Part shown: positions 8,677 to 17,100 of the stretch, piece by piece | Numbering within the stretch: position 1 is the stretch's first letter | Layout: each line of letters starts with the position of its first letter | Source of the DNA: Micromonospora sp. WMMD812 | GTDB taxonomy: Bacteria; Actinomycetota; Actinomycetes; Mycobacteriales; Micromonosporaceae | Reading direction: 5' to 3' | Assembly: GCF_027497215.1 (NCBI RefSeq) | Contig: NZ_CP114904.1 | Span: forward strand, 5,227,001-5,291,000 | Length of the DNA: 64,000 nucleotides | Translations under genes and position numbers: made by a program | Notes under the pieces: generated by a model | Told to the model about the DNA's origin: nothing | Seen by the model: only the letters and a program-made list of their open reading frames with translations | The model's database searches: none

Positions 8677-9549
8677 TCAGCCGGCGCGGCGGCGGCGGTG
8701 CAGCACGAGTCCGGCGCTGACCGCACCGGCGACCAGCCCGGCCGCCGCGGTGGACGGCACGGCGATCTTGACAGCGCGTCGGCCGGTGCGGAAGTCGCGC
8801 ACCTCCCAGCCGTGCTCCCGGGCCCGGCGCAGCAGCGCGCCGTCCGGGTTGACCGCCACCGGCCGGCCGACCGCGGAGAGCAGCGGCAGGTCGTTCGCCG
8901 AGTCGCTGTAGGCGCCGCACCGGGTGAGGTCGAGCCCTTCCACCGCGGCGAGCTGGGCCACCGCCTCGGCCTTCGCCGGACCGTGCATCAGGTCGCCGAC
9001 GAGCCGGCCGGTGTACGCGCCGTCGACGATCTCCGCGACCGTGCCGATCGCGCCGGTGAGCCCGAGCCGCGACGCGATCACCCGGCCGATCTCCACGGGC
9101 GCGGCGCTGACCAGCCAGACCCGCTCCCCGGCGTCCAGGTGGCGCTGGGCGAGCCGGCGGGTGCCGACCCAGATTCGGGGCTCCATCAGCTCGTCGAAGA
9201 TCTCCTCGGCGAGGCGCTCCACGTCGTCCACCCGCCAGCCCTCGATGAAGGCGAGCGCGGCCTCCTTGGCCTGCGACATGTCACCGGCGTGCTCCCGCGC
9301 GAGCAGGCGGAACCGGAGCTGCTGCCAGGCGAAGCGGGCCAGGTCGGTGGTGGTGAAGTAGTTGCGGGCGGCGAGCCCGCGGGCGAACCAGTAGATCGAG
9401 GCGCCCTGCATCATCGTGTTGTCCACGTCGAAGAAGGCGGCCGCGGTCGGGTCCGGCGTCGGGGGAATGGCTGCGGGCTCGGCCTCCGCCCAGCCGGCGG
9501 TGTGGCCGTGGGCGTCGGTGCTCACCGTCACCTTGCGGCTGCGGGCCAC
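8677..9549 (-). CDS. HAD-IB family phosphatase (SerB1-like) with C-terminal membrane anchor
   Basis: A 290-residue HAD hydrolase read from a GTG. Motif I is AAFFDVDNTMM (nucleophile Asp and second Asp), motif II is VSAAP, and motif III/IV are in CGAYSDSANDLPLL. The fold matches the phosphoserine-phosphatase-like HAD-IB group, and position matches serB1 (Rv0505c) in mycobacteria, whose physiological substrate is uncertain. The last 35 residues (AVPSTAAAGLVAGAVSAGLVLH, then RRRR) form a likely single membrane anchor, so the catalytic domain would sit at the inner membrane surface. Confidence 0.85.
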   Translation of the reverse strand: MARSRKVTVSTDAHGHTAGWAEAEPAAIPPTPDPTAAAFFDVDNTMMQGASIYWFARGLAARNYFTTTDLARFAWQQLRFRLLAREHAGDMSQAKEAALAFIEGWRVDDVERLAEEIFDELMEPRIWVGTRRLAQRHLDAGERVWLVSAAPVEIGRVIASRLGLTGAIGTVAEIVDGAYTGRLVGDLMHGPAKAEAVAQLAAVEGLDLTRCGAYSDSANDLPLLSAVGRPVAVNPDGALLRRAREHGWEVRDFRTGRRAVKIAVPSTAAAGLVAGAVSAGLVLHRRRRAG

Positions 9550-9666
9550 TCGCCCCCCTCCCTGCGCGATCGGCGCAATCTGCGCCCCCAGCGAGGGTAG
9601 CCGGATCGGCCCGGTGGGCGGGCAGTCCCGGCGGTGATACCGGCGCCGACCTGGGCGCCGGTGGGG

Positions 9667-10557
9667 TCAGCGGTCGGCGGGGCAGGTGCGCGGCGCCGGG
9701 CCGAGCGCGTCGCTGGCCACCGGCGCCGGAAGGTTGCAGCCGAGGGCGGCGCGCAGCGCGTCGGAGCGCTCGCGGACCGCGTCGAGCAGAGTCAGCGACC
9801 GGTTGGTCCGCTCGCGGTCGGCCCGGGTGGCGCCGCCGTCCAGCAGGTCGCTCACCGCGCGCCGCTGCCCGGCCACGAAGGTGTTGACCGCGTCCAGGCC
9901 GGCCGCGTCGGCGCGCTGCACCGCGGCGGTGGTCAGCAGGCGTACGCCCTGGCGGGTGTCGGCGTCCATGTCGTCGAGCACGGCGCTGAACCCGACCCGG
10001 TCGCCGCGCAGCTCGGCGGCCTCGCCGAGGCGGGTCCGGGCGAAGTCGAGGAAGAGCTGGCCGCGGCTGATGTCCGAGCTGGCCAGGGCGAGCTGGGCGC
10101 GTTCCGTCGAGCGCTTCATCCCGTAGAGGGCGTCGCCCGGGACCGCGTTCTCGCTGGCGGCCGAGATGCCGGAGACGGCGACCGCGCCGGCGGCGATGCC
10201 GACCAGGATGGCGCCGCGGGCCCGGGCCCGGCGGGCGGTGACCGCGGGCAGCAGCGAGCCGCGCAGGCTCCCCGCGGTGGCGCGCTGGCCGGCCGGTTCG
10301 GCCGTGGTGGCCGCTGCCGGGTTGCCCAGGCCCTCCCGCACGGCGGTGGCCAGCAGCATCGCCCGCAGGCCGGTCCGGAACTCCGGGTCGACCTCCACGG
10401 TCGGGCGCTCGGCGGTGAGCCGCTGCCCGACCGCCACGAGCGGGGTGAGCTGGTCGTCGATCCGGGACCGGACGTGGTGCCGCCGGCCGCCGTTGGCCTC
10501 GTCGAGCAGCTGCGCGAAGCGCTCGGCGCGCCGGCGGGAGAAGAGGATGTTGTCCAC
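9667..10557 (-). CDS. rsbN: RsbN-like DUF5667 membrane protein, probable partner of BldN
   Basis: A 296-residue protein beginning VDNILFSRRRAERFAQLLDE. I place the start at the GTG at 10557 because AGGAGG ends 8 nt before it; the GTG at 10566 overlaps that site. After about 100 cytoplasmic residues there is one membrane segment (ARGAILVGIAAGAVAVSGISAA), then ENAVPGDALYGMKRSTERAQL, the hallmark of DUF5667. In Streptomyces rsbN lies just downstream of bldN and encodes its membrane anti-sigma factor; here the same order is seen on the minus strand. The role as BldN anti-sigma is an inference from position and topology. Confidence 0.75.
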   Translation of the reverse strand: MDNILFSRRRAERFAQLLDEANGGRRHHVRSRIDDQLTPLVAVGQRLTAERPTVEVDPEFRTGLRAMLLATAVREGLGNPAAATTAEPAGQRATAGSLRGSLLPAVTARRARARGAILVGIAAGAVAVSGISAASENAVPGDALYGMKRSTERAQLALASSDISRGQLFLDFARTRLGEAAELRGDRVGFSAVLDDMDADTRQGVRLLTTAAVQRADAAGLDAVNTFVAGQRRAVSDLLDGGATRADRERTNRSLTLLDAVRERSDALRAALGCNLPAPVASDALGPAPRTCPADR

Positions 10558-10565
10558 CGCGGGCA

Positions 10566-10571
10566 CCTCCT
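10566..10571 (-). promoter_or_regulatory. Ribosome binding site that decides the rsbN-like start
   Basis: AGGAGG on the minus strand, 8 nt before GTG 10557. It overlaps the alternative GTG at 10566, so the downstream start is preferred. Confidence 0.7.
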
Positions 10572-10849
10572 CTCGCTGGTCACGGCCGGTCGGCCGTCGG
10601 TTGGCCGACGACCGGCGGCAGCGTGACGCCGCGGGAGGCGAGGCGGCGGGCGGGAATGCCCGTCGACCTCGGGGGCCCGGGGGGATGCCGGGACAACCAC
10701 CGGTCGCACCCGGAGAAACGGTCGGCGCCGGGCACGGGTTACGGGCCCGGCGGGGCCGAAATCACAGAAAGTGATGGGTGTCACGCGGTGGCACCGGTAC
10801 TGAGCTGCTCGTTCGCTGATCGGGCCCGGACCGGGTCCCGGCAACGGGA

Positions 10850-11818
10850 CTACGGTTGAAAGCCGTCGGGCAGGAGCCGGGCCAGCGCCCGGACCGCGCG
10901 GTACTGCAGCGCCTTGATCGCGCCCTCGTTCTTGCCCATCGCGCGCGCCGTCTCGGCGACCGAGAAGCCTTGGAGGAACCGGAGCACGATGCACTCCTGC
11001 TGCTCCGGGTTGAGTTGCTTGACGGCGGTGAGCAGGGCGACGTTGGTGATGTGCTCGACCACCGCCGCCTCCGGGCTGCCCTCCGGGCCCCGGTCCTCGC
11101 GGTCGGCGTCCAGCACGTCGCCGGTCGTCACCTCGAGTCGGTACCGGCCCGACTTGAAGTGGTCCGCGACCAGATTGCGGGCGATGGTGACCAGCCACGC
11201 CCCCAGGTCGCGGCCCTGCCACGTGAAGCTGCCGATCCGCTTGAGTGCCCGAAGGAAGGTGTCCGAGGTCAGGTCCTCGGCCAGTTGCCGGTTGCCGACC
11301 CGGAAGTAGACGAAGCGGAAGACCGTGTCGACGTACCGGTCGTAGATCAGGCCGAACGCCTCGGCCTCGCCGGCCTGGGCGCGCTCGACGAGGGCCCAGA
11401 CCTCGGTCGCGGGATCGGAGGGGTCGGGGCGGCTCGGGAAACCGGTGGCGCTGCCCGAGCCGGTGGGGGCCTCGCTCGCCGGCACCGCCGGCAGGACCGC
11501 CGTCTCGCCCGCGGACGGGTCGGCCACCGCCGGGGAGTCACCGACCCGGCGACTCTGCGCCGGCATGGTGGGCCGGGCCGGCACCGCGACCCGGCCACCG
11601 GCCGGCTTCGCGTTCCCGCCGGGCACGGCCGGCCGGGCGGGGGGCTCGTTGTGATGCGGCCGGTTGCGCACCCGCTTGGCGGCGCTCTCGCCCCGGACGG
11701 CGAGGCTGCCCGGGTCGTCCAGCGCACCGCGACCGCCGGTGGGTCGCTCGTTGACCGTGGCGCGGGCGGTCGGGCCGGTCAGGCCGAGCGGTCGTTCCGC
11801 GTAACCGAAGGTGGTCAC
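10850..11818 (-). CDS. bldN: BldN-type ECF sigma factor with long N-terminal extension
   Basis: A 322-residue sigma-70-like factor from the GTG at 11818. Residues 141-215 form region 2 (VERAQAGEAEAFGLIYDRYV, then SFTWQGRDLGAWLVTIARNL) and about 255-312 region 4 (FLQGFSVAETARAMGKNEGA). These stretches are nearly the same as in Streptomyces BldN, which directs aerial growth genes. The first 140 residues are disordered and Pro/Ala/Arg-rich. Streptomyces BldN is made as a proprotein with a shorter N-terminal pro-segment, so processing is plausible here. The start overlaps the stop of a possible 52-codon leader ORF. A cell-envelope partner (DUF5667) follows. Confidence 0.9.
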   Translation of the reverse strand: MTTFGYAERPLGLTGPTARATVNERPTGGRGALDDPGSLAVRGESAAKRVRNRPHHNEPPARPAVPGGNAKPAGGRVAVPARPTMPAQSRRVGDSPAVADPSAGETAVLPAVPASEAPTGSGSATGFPSRPDPSDPATEVWALVERAQAGEAEAFGLIYDRYVDTVFRFVYFRVGNRQLAEDLTSDTFLRALKRIGSFTWQGRDLGAWLVTIARNLVADHFKSGRYRLEVTTGDVLDADREDRGPEGSPEAAVVEHITNVALLTAVKQLNPEQQECIVLRFLQGFSVAETARAMGKNEGAIKALQYRAVRALARLLPDGFQP

Positions 11819-11973
11819 CGCGCCGCCCCCGTCCCGCCGGCTGTCCGGCGAGCCGGCCGGCTCGCCGCGCGGGCGCCCCGGGTGGGTGCGCCGCGGTCGG
11901 GCAGGGCGGTTCCGGGGTGTGCCGGCGGGCGGCAGTTCCCCTTGAGGTGCTGGTCCAATGCGCTCACGGGCAC
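11815..11973 (-). CDS. Possible 52-codon leader ORF translationally coupled to bldN
   Basis: On the minus strand GAGGAGG (11979-11985) precedes a GTG at 11973 by 5 nt. The reading frame differs from that of bldN and runs 52 codons (VPVSALDQHLKGNCRPPAHP at the start) to a TGA that overlaps the bldN GTG in a GTGA junction. About 88% of its third codon positions are G or C, compatible with coding in this genome. I recognise no domain. It may be a leader peptide that couples or throttles bldN translation, or the ribosome site could be fortuitous. Confidence 0.4.
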   Translation of the reverse strand: MPVSALDQHLKGNCRPPAHPGTALPDRGAPTRGARAASRPARRTAGGTGAAR

Positions 11974-12034
11974 GGGGGCCTCCTCGGGCTGAGGGGTGTC
12001 GACTCACGGCAAATGGGGTGAGCCGACCCGAGTG

Positions 12035-12040
12035 ATGATA
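12035..12040 (-). promoter_or_regulatory. Candidate -10 element for bldN
   Basis: TATCAT on the minus strand, the most AT-rich spot in the 578-bp gap between bldN and the acyl-CoA ligase gene. It lies about 45 nt before the leader ORF ribosome site and about 220 nt before the bldN start. No good -35 is seen, as is common for regulated actinobacterial promoters. Confidence 0.35.
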
Positions 12041-12070
12041 GGGCCAACGTCACCCGCGCGTGGCAAGTCC

Positions 12071-12102
12071 GTTACACAGGGCGGAAGTATTTCCCGCTGT
12101 GT
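12071..12102. promoter_or_regulatory. BldD-box-like site and flanking dyad upstream of bldN
   Basis: GTTACACAGGGCGGA (12071-12085) matches seven of nine fixed positions of the published BldD consensus as I remember it (nTnACnC(A/T)GnGTnAn). The same stretch begins an ACACAG-N17-CTGTGT dyad (12074-12102). It lies about 30 bp upstream of the candidate -10. BldD represses bldN in Streptomyces, so this is a plausible operator. The rest of the 11974-12382 gap shows no gene. Confidence 0.35.
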
Positions 12103-12382
12103 CGCACCGATGGCGGACCGGTTGTCCGTCGCGGGTGGTTGACTTTCGACGGATCCGATGGTCCGCAGTGGAAGCCCTGGTCAGGGTCGCGACGGTGGGC
12201 CTGGGTCGGGCGTGTCGGTCGGGTTCGCGACAGGCGGCGGTGCGGTCCGCTCCCGGCGTGTCGTGCGTCCCGTCGATGGGACCGGATTGGCGCGCCCGCG
12301 GCACGCGAGCGTGTCCCGTGAACGGGACTTCCGCCCTCCGCGTCGCCGGCGACGGGGCGTGGCCCGCCGCCGTCCGCTGTGC

Positions 12383-12388
12383 CAGACT
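12383..12388 (+). promoter_or_regulatory. Candidate -10 of a leaderless promoter
   Basis: CAGACT (consensus-like TAGACT) lies 8 nt before the GTG at 12397, the spacing expected when transcription starts at or next to the start codon. No ribosome binding site precedes this gene, which supports a leaderless transcript. Confidence 0.45.
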
Positions 12389-12396
12389 CAGCCACC

Positions 12397-14100
12397 GTGC
12401 AGGACGCAGCGAGCAGTTCCGCGCCGAACCTCGCCGACCGGGCTCACCGGTCGGCCGTCGCCCACGGCGACCGACCCGCGCTGCACTGGCGGGACCGGAC
12501 GATCGACTGGTCCGAACTGGACGCCGGGGTCACGGCGGTGGCCCACGCGCTGGCGGCCGCCGCGCCCGGGCCGGACCCGACCGGCCGACCGGCCCGGGTG
12601 GCCATCGCCCTGCCCAACTCGCCCGACTTCGTGGTCAGCTACCTCGGCGCCCTACGCGCCGGACTGGTGGCGGTGCCGATCAACCCGGGCTTCACCGCGC
12701 CGGAGCTGCGGCACGTGCTCGCCGACTCCGGCGCGTCGGTGCTGATCGCCACCGAACGGGTCCGCGACCTGGTCGCCGAGATCGCCGACGAGTTGCCCCG
12801 GCTCACCGCCGTGCACATCGCCCCACCGGTCGCGGCGGGCGGATCCACCCCGTTCCCGGCGCGGGGCGGCGACGATCTGGCGGTGCTGCTCTACACGTCC
12901 GGCACCGAGGGTCGGCCCAAGGGCGCCATGCTCTCGCACGGCGCGCTGCTGGCCAACCACGAACAGGTCGGCCGGATCGACCCGCCGGTGGTCGGGCCGA
13001 CGGACACCGTGCTGCTGGCGCTGCCGCTGTTCCACGCGTACGGACTCAACTCGGGGCTCGGCGCGGTGGTCCACCATGGCGCGACCGGGCTCCTCGTGGA
13101 CGACCTCGGGCCCGACGCCGGGCTCGCCGAGATCGCCCGGCACGAGGCCAGCGTGCTGGTCGGCGTACCGTCGATGGTGCTGGCCTGGTCGACGGCGGAC
13201 GTCGACACGCTGGCCGCGGCGATGGCGTCGGTCCGGGTGGTGGTGTGCGGCGCGGCGCCGCTGGAGCCGGCCGTCGCGGCGCGGTTCGCCGAGGCCGCCA
13301 ACCACCCGGTGTACGTCGGGTACGGCCTGACCGAGACCGCCCCCGTGCTCACCTCCACGCTCGTCGGCGGCGTGCCGAAGGCCGGCTCGATCGGGCGTCC
13401 GCTGCCCGGCGTCGAGCTGCGCCTGGTCGGCGCGGACGGCGCGGACCTGTGGCGCGACGGCACCGCGGCGCCGGACGACGACCCGGACGAGCTGGACCTC
13501 TCCGACGCCGCGCCGGGCACCGACCCCGGTCAGATCGTGGCCCGCGGGCCGAACCTCTTCGCCGGCTACTGGCCGGACGGCCGCGGCGGTCCGGACGCCG
13601 AGGGCTGGTGGGCGACCGGGGACGTGGCCTACGCCGACGACGACGGCGACCTCTTCCTGGTCGACCGGCTCCGCGAGCTGATCCTGGTCAACGGCTTCAA
13701 CGTCTACCCGCACGAGGTCGAGTTGGCGCTCGACGCGCACCCGGGCGTGGCCGAGTCGGCGGTACTGGGTGTGCCGCACCCGCGAACCGGCGAGACTGTC
13801 CGGGCGTACGTCGTGCGAGCGCCGGGAGAGCCGGTGATCGCCGAGGAGCTGCTCGCCCACTGTGCGCGGAACCTGGCCCGGTTCAAGTGCCCCACCGGTG
13901 TCGAGTTCGTCGACGCCCTGCCACACTCGGTGATCGGCAAGGTCCGCAAGACCGAGCTCCGGTCGGCGTCCGCCACGGTGGCCCCGGCCGCGGGGCCGTC
14001 CCCGACGGCGCCGCCTTCGGTGCCGTCCCCGGCGGTGCCGGTCGACGACAGCCCGTCGGTCCCGGCCGACTCGCGTACGGAGGTGCCCGATGTCCAGTGA
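12397..14100 (+). CDS. AMP-binding long-chain acyl-CoA ligase-family protein
   Basis: A 567-residue ANL-superfamily enzyme. The start is set at GTG 12397 because of a -10-like element just upstream; another GTG lies 18 nt earlier. Motifs in order: LLYTSGTEGRPKGAMLSHGA (P-loop A3), YGLTETAPV (A5), WATGDVAY (A7), DRLRELILVNGFNVYPHEVE (A8) and the catalytic Lys of the C-terminal lid in VIGKVRKTEL. It activates a carboxylic acid as acyl-AMP, then usually acyl-CoA. The last 50 residues are a Pro/Ala/Ser tail. The stop overlaps the glutaredoxin-like gene. The acid used is unknown. Confidence 0.9.
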   Translation: MQDAASSSAPNLADRAHRSAVAHGDRPALHWRDRTIDWSELDAGVTAVAHALAAAAPGPDPTGRPARVAIALPNSPDFVVSYLGALRAGLVAVPINPGFTAPELRHVLADSGASVLIATERVRDLVAEIADELPRLTAVHIAPPVAAGGSTPFPARGGDDLAVLLYTSGTEGRPKGAMLSHGALLANHEQVGRIDPPVVGPTDTVLLALPLFHAYGLNSGLGAVVHHGATGLLVDDLGPDAGLAEIARHEASVLVGVPSMVLAWSTADVDTLAAAMASVRVVVCGAAPLEPAVAARFAEAANHPVYVGYGLTETAPVLTSTLVGGVPKAGSIGRPLPGVELRLVGADGADLWRDGTAAPDDDPDELDLSDAAPGTDPGQIVARGPNLFAGYWPDGRGGPDAEGWWATGDVAYADDDGDLFLVDRLRELILVNGFNVYPHEVELALDAHPGVAESAVLGVPHPRTGETVRAYVVRAPGEPVIAEELLAHCARNLARFKCPTGVEFVDALPHSVIGKVRKTELRSASATVAPAAGPSPTAPPSVPSPAVPVDDSPSVPADSRTEVPDVQ

Positions 14101-14344
14101 CGCCCGGCTCACCCTGATCACCAGGCCCGGTTGCCACCTCTGCGACGAGGCCCGGGCCGCGCTGGAACGAGTGGTCGCGGTCACCGGCGACCGGTGGGTC
14201 GAGTGGGACGTGTCCGGCGAACTCGAGCTGGAGCGCGACTACGGCGACCGGCTTCCGGTGGTGCTGCTCGACGGCAAGGAGCACGGCTACTGGCGGGTCG
14301 AGGAGGACCGGCTGCTGCGGGACCTGACCACGCCGCAGCTGTGA
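14090..14344 (+). CDS. Glutaredoxin-like (DUF836) thiol-disulfide protein
   Basis: An 84-residue thioredoxin-fold protein with CHLC near the N terminus (ITRPGCHLCDEARAALERVV), the redox motif, followed by beta strands ending LPVVLLDGKEHGYW, which includes the cis-Pro. It overlaps the end of the acyl-CoA ligase gene by 11 bp. A glutaredoxin-like gene just before hemA is also found in mycobacteria (Rv0508). It is probably a cytoplasmic mycoredoxin-type reductase; the partner is unknown. Confidence 0.85.
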   Translation: MSSDARLTLITRPGCHLCDEARAALERVVAVTGDRWVEWDVSGELELERDYGDRLPVVLLDGKEHGYWRVEEDRLLRDLTTPQL

Positions 14345-14366
14345 GCGCGGGGGGTAGGGTGCGGCG

Positions 14367-15020
14367 GTGACCCCTGCGCGCCCCCACCTGGTGTGGGACT
14401 GGAACGGCACCCTGCTCAACGACCTCAGCCTCGTGGTGGCCTCCACCAACGCCGCCTTCGCCACCGTGGGCGGCCCGACGGTCACGCCGGACGAGCACCG
14501 CGTGCGGTTCCGCCGGCCGGTCGCGGAGTACTACGCCGAGATGCTGGGCCGGGCGGTCGACGACGAACAGTTCGGTCGGCTGGACAAGATCTTCCACGAC
14601 GCGTACCGGACCGGGCTGACCACGTGCGAGCTGGCCACCGACGCGCGGACGGCGATGGCGGCGTGGCCCGGCAGCCAGTCCCTGCTCTCCATGTGGTTCC
14701 ACGAGGAGCTGGTGCCGACCGTGCACACGTACGGCCTGACCGGGCACTTCCTGCGGGTGGACGGGCTGCGCGGCACGGTCGGTGGTGACCGGAAGGCCGA
14801 GTCGCTCCGGCGGCACCTCGACGAGCTGGGGGTGGACGGGGGCTCGGTCGTGCTGATCGGCGACTCGATCGACGACGCCGACGCCGCCACCTCGGTGGGC
14901 GGCCGCGCCGTGCTCTACACCGGCGGGTTCACCGACCCGGCCCGGTTGCTCGCCTCCGGCCACCCGGTCGCCGACACCCTCAGCGAAGCGGTCACGCTAG
15001 CCCGCTCCCTCCCGCGCTGA
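14367..15020 (+). CDS. HAD-family hydrolase (phosphoglycolate phosphatase-like)
   Basis: A 217-residue HAD enzyme from a GTG at 14367. Motif I is VWDWNGTLLND (two Asp), motif II is in SMWFHEEL rather than a clean Ser/Thr strand, the Lys is in GGDRKAESL, and motif IV is VVLIGDSIDDADAA. The cap is helical (C1 type). The substrate is likely a small phosphorylated metabolite. It lies 22 bp after the glutaredoxin-like gene and ends at a palindromic element shared with the convergent two-component operon. The call to phosphatase is firm; the substrate is not. Confidence 0.83.
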   Translation: MTPARPHLVWDWNGTLLNDLSLVVASTNAAFATVGGPTVTPDEHRVRFRRPVAEYYAEMLGRAVDDEQFGRLDKIFHDAYRTGLTTCELATDARTAMAAWPGSQSLLSMWFHEELVPTVHTYGLTGHFLRVDGLRGTVGGDRKAESLRRHLDELGVDGGSVVLIGDSIDDADAATSVGGRAVLYTGGFTDPARLLASGHPVADTLSEAVTLARSLPR

Positions 15021-15033
15021 CCACCCCTCCCGC

Positions 15034-15094
15034 GTTGATCATGAGGCGTGCGGCGTTTCCGATCTCTTCCGCCGCCGCAGACCTCATGATCGAC
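15034..15094. repeat. Palindromic intergenic element, copy 1 (between convergent genes)
   Basis: A 61-bp imperfect palindrome. The left arm is GTTGATCATGAGG followed by TGCGGCG, and the right arm has CCTCATGATC preceded by GCCGCCGCAG. Closely related copies are at 38133 and 45178. All three lie between the 3' ends of two convergent genes, so it could serve as a bidirectional terminator, a REP-like element, or both. Confidence 0.9.
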
Positions 15095-15116
15095 GGCTTC
15101 CGGGGGTGGGCCCGGG

Positions 15117-15773
15117 TCAGTTGCGGAGGTAGGTGAGGACCGCGAGGACCCGGCGGTGCTGTTCGGTGTCGGGCGGCAGGTTGAGCTTGGTGAAGATGTT
15201 GCGCACGTGCTTCTCCACCGCGCCGTCGCTCACCACCAGCGTGCGGGCGATGGCGGTGTTCGAGCGCCCCTCGGCCATCAGGCCGAGCACCTCCCGCTCG
15301 CGCGGGGTCAGCTCGCGCAGCGGGTCGTCGCGCCGGCGGCGCGCGAAGAGCTGACCGACCACCTCCGGGTCGAGCACCGTGCCGCCGCCGGCCACCCGTT
15401 GCAGCGCGTCCAGGAACTCGTCGATCGCCGCCACCCGGTCCTTGAGCAGGTAGCCGATCCCGCCGCCGCCGGCGCCGCCGGTGGTGGCCAGCAGGTCGTC
15501 GGCGTACGAGACCTCGACGTACTGGGAGAGGACCAGGACCGGGCTTCGCGGCACGAGACGGCGGGCCTCGACGGCCGCGCGCAGCCCCTCGTCGGTGTGC
15601 GACGGCGGCATCCGCACGTCGACGATCGACACGTCGGGCCGGTGGGCCACGACCGCCTCGACCAGCGCGTCGCCGTCGCCGACCACCGCCACCACCTCGT
15701 GGCCGTGCTCCGTCAGCAGCCGTACGAGCCCTTCCCGGAGCAGGACGGCGTCGTCCGCGATCACGATCCGCAT
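15117..15773 (-). CDS. NarL/LuxR-type response regulator
   Basis: A 218-residue protein from the ATG at 15773 (a GTG 18 nt upstream is possible). The N-terminal receiver begins MRIVIADDAVLLREGLVRLL; the phosphoacceptor Asp is in VSIVDVRMP, and the conserved Lys in GYLLKDRV. The C-terminal HTH is LTPREREVLGLMAEGRSNTA. The kinase gene ends 25 bp upstream, so the pair is an operon. Its targets are not evident. A closely similar pair is common in actinobacteria as a DesR/LiaR-type envelope or stress sensor. Confidence 0.93.
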   Translation of the reverse strand: MRIVIADDAVLLREGLVRLLTEHGHEVVAVVGDGDALVEAVVAHRPDVSIVDVRMPPSHTDEGLRAAVEARRLVPRSPVLVLSQYVEVSYADDLLATTGGAGGGGIGYLLKDRVAAIDEFLDALQRVAGGGTVLDPEVVGQLFARRRRDDPLRELTPREREVLGLMAEGRSNTAIARTLVVSDGAVEKHVRNIFTKLNLPPDTEQHRRVLAVLTYLRN

Positions 15774-15798
15774 GAGGGTGTTGTCTACCACGTCCGGC

Positions 15799-17100
15799 TC
15801 ACAGCGGCAGGTCGGCGCGGATCTCGGTGGGCCCGCCGGTCGGGCTGACCACAGCCAGGTCCCCGCCCGCGGCCCGGACGCGGTCGGCGATGCCCACCAG
15901 CCCGTGCCCCTTCGCCAGGTGCGCGCCGCCCTGGCCGTCGTCGCCCACGCTGACCGTCAGTCGCCGCCCCGACCGGAGCACGCTCACCTGGCACGCGGTC
16001 GCCCGGCTGTGCTTCGCCACGTTGGTCAGCGCCTCGGCGACGACGAAGTACGCCGTGTTCTCCACCGCCGGGTCGAGCCGGCCCGCCGGGGTGCCGAGGG
16101 CGGGGTCCACCTGCAGCTCGATCGGGATCAGCCCGCGCCCGGCGAGCGCGGCCAGGGCGCTGGGCAGGCCGCGGTCGACCAGGATCGGCGGGGCGATGCC
16201 GCGCGAGAGGGCACGCAGCTCGGCGAGCGCGTCCCGGGTCTGGGCGACCGCCTCGTCCAGGGTCCGGCCCGTCGCCTCCGGGTCGGAGGCGAGCTGCTGG
16301 CGGGCCCGGCTGAGGTCCATCGCCAACCGGACCAGCCGCTGCTGGGGACCGTCGTGGATGTCCCGCTCGAGCCGGCGCAGGGCGGCCGCCTCGGCGGAGA
16401 CCGCGGCCCGCTTCTGCTCCTCCAGCACGATGATCCGGTCCCGCATCTCGGCCACCCCGGTCAGCATCGCCCGGGAGAAGCTCGCCTGCAGCAGCGCGCA
16501 GCCCCGGGCCACGATCGGCAGGGTGATCAGGAAGAAGAGTCCGATCGCGGTGTTCAGGCCGACCCGCGCGGCGGCCGACTCGCCCAGGCCGAGCAGCTCG
16601 GGGAGGTCGGTGTTGTCCGGCCCGCCGCGCGGCAGCGCCCAGTCGTACGCCCAGTAGAGCGTGCCGCCGATGGCCCCCGCCCACCAGACGACGGTCACCA
16701 CGAAGGTGGCGATGTCCACGATCAACCGGAAGATGCCGTGCGCCAGGTCGAGCCAGGACTGGGCGTCCCGGATCGGGACGAAGATCCGTCGCCAGGCGCT
16801 CGCGCCCGGTTCCGCCGCCCGGTAGTGCGGGCGGATTCGCGGCTGACGCAGCACGGCCGGCAGCCGGAGCCGCTCGATGTCGGCGAAACCCCGGGCGGCG
16901 TAGAGGGTGCCGCTGAGGATGGGCAGCCCGATGACGGTCACCACCAGGCCGACGCTGAGCGCGGAACCGACCACGAGGACGACGAAGCTGGCCAGCGCGA
17001 TGGGGAAGCCGAGCAGCACGTACCCGGAGTCGAGGAGGAGTTGGCGGGGGATGCTCGGCGCCAGCGTCGGCTGGTCGGCGGTGACGGGAACTGCGGTCAT
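15799..17100 (-). CDS. Membrane sensor histidine kinase (NarL-type, HisKA_3)
   Basis: A 433-residue kinase from the ATG at 17100. The N-terminal half has about four membrane segments (for example ALASFVVLVVGSALSVGLVV and LIVDIATFVVTVVWWAGAIG) and matches the 'putative sensor' family. The phosphoacceptor His is in LERDIHDGPQQRLVRLAMDL, the HisKA_3 box. The ATPase part has VAEALTNVAKHSRA (N box) and VGDDGQGGA (G box). It probably senses a membrane or envelope state and phosphorylates the regulator encoded next. The signal is not known. Confidence 0.92.
   Translation of the reverse strand: MTAVPVTADQPTLAPSIPRQLLLDSGYVLLGFPIALASFVVLVVGSALSVGLVVTVIGLPILSGTLYAARGFADIERLRLPAVLRQPRIRPHYRAAEPGASAWRRIFVPIRDAQSWLDLAHGIFRLIVDIATFVVTVVWWAGAIGGTLYWAYDWALPRGGPDNTDLPELLGLGESAAARVGLNTAIGLFFLITLPIVARGCALLQASFSRAMLTGVAEMRDRIIVLEEQKRAAVSAEAAALRRLERDIHDGPQQRLVRLAMDLSRARQQLASDPEATGRTLDEAVAQTRDALAELRALSRGIAPPILVDRGLPSALAALAGRGLIPIELQVDPALGTPAGRLDPAVENTAYFVVAEALTNVAKHSRATACQVSVLRSGRRLTVSVGDDGQGGAHLAKGHGLVGIADRVRAAGGDLAVVSPTGGPTEIRADLPL

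Noticed and set aside
12050..12304. 84-codon minus-strand frame upstream of bldN
   Set aside because: Its composition is shadow-like, and no ribosome site precedes it.
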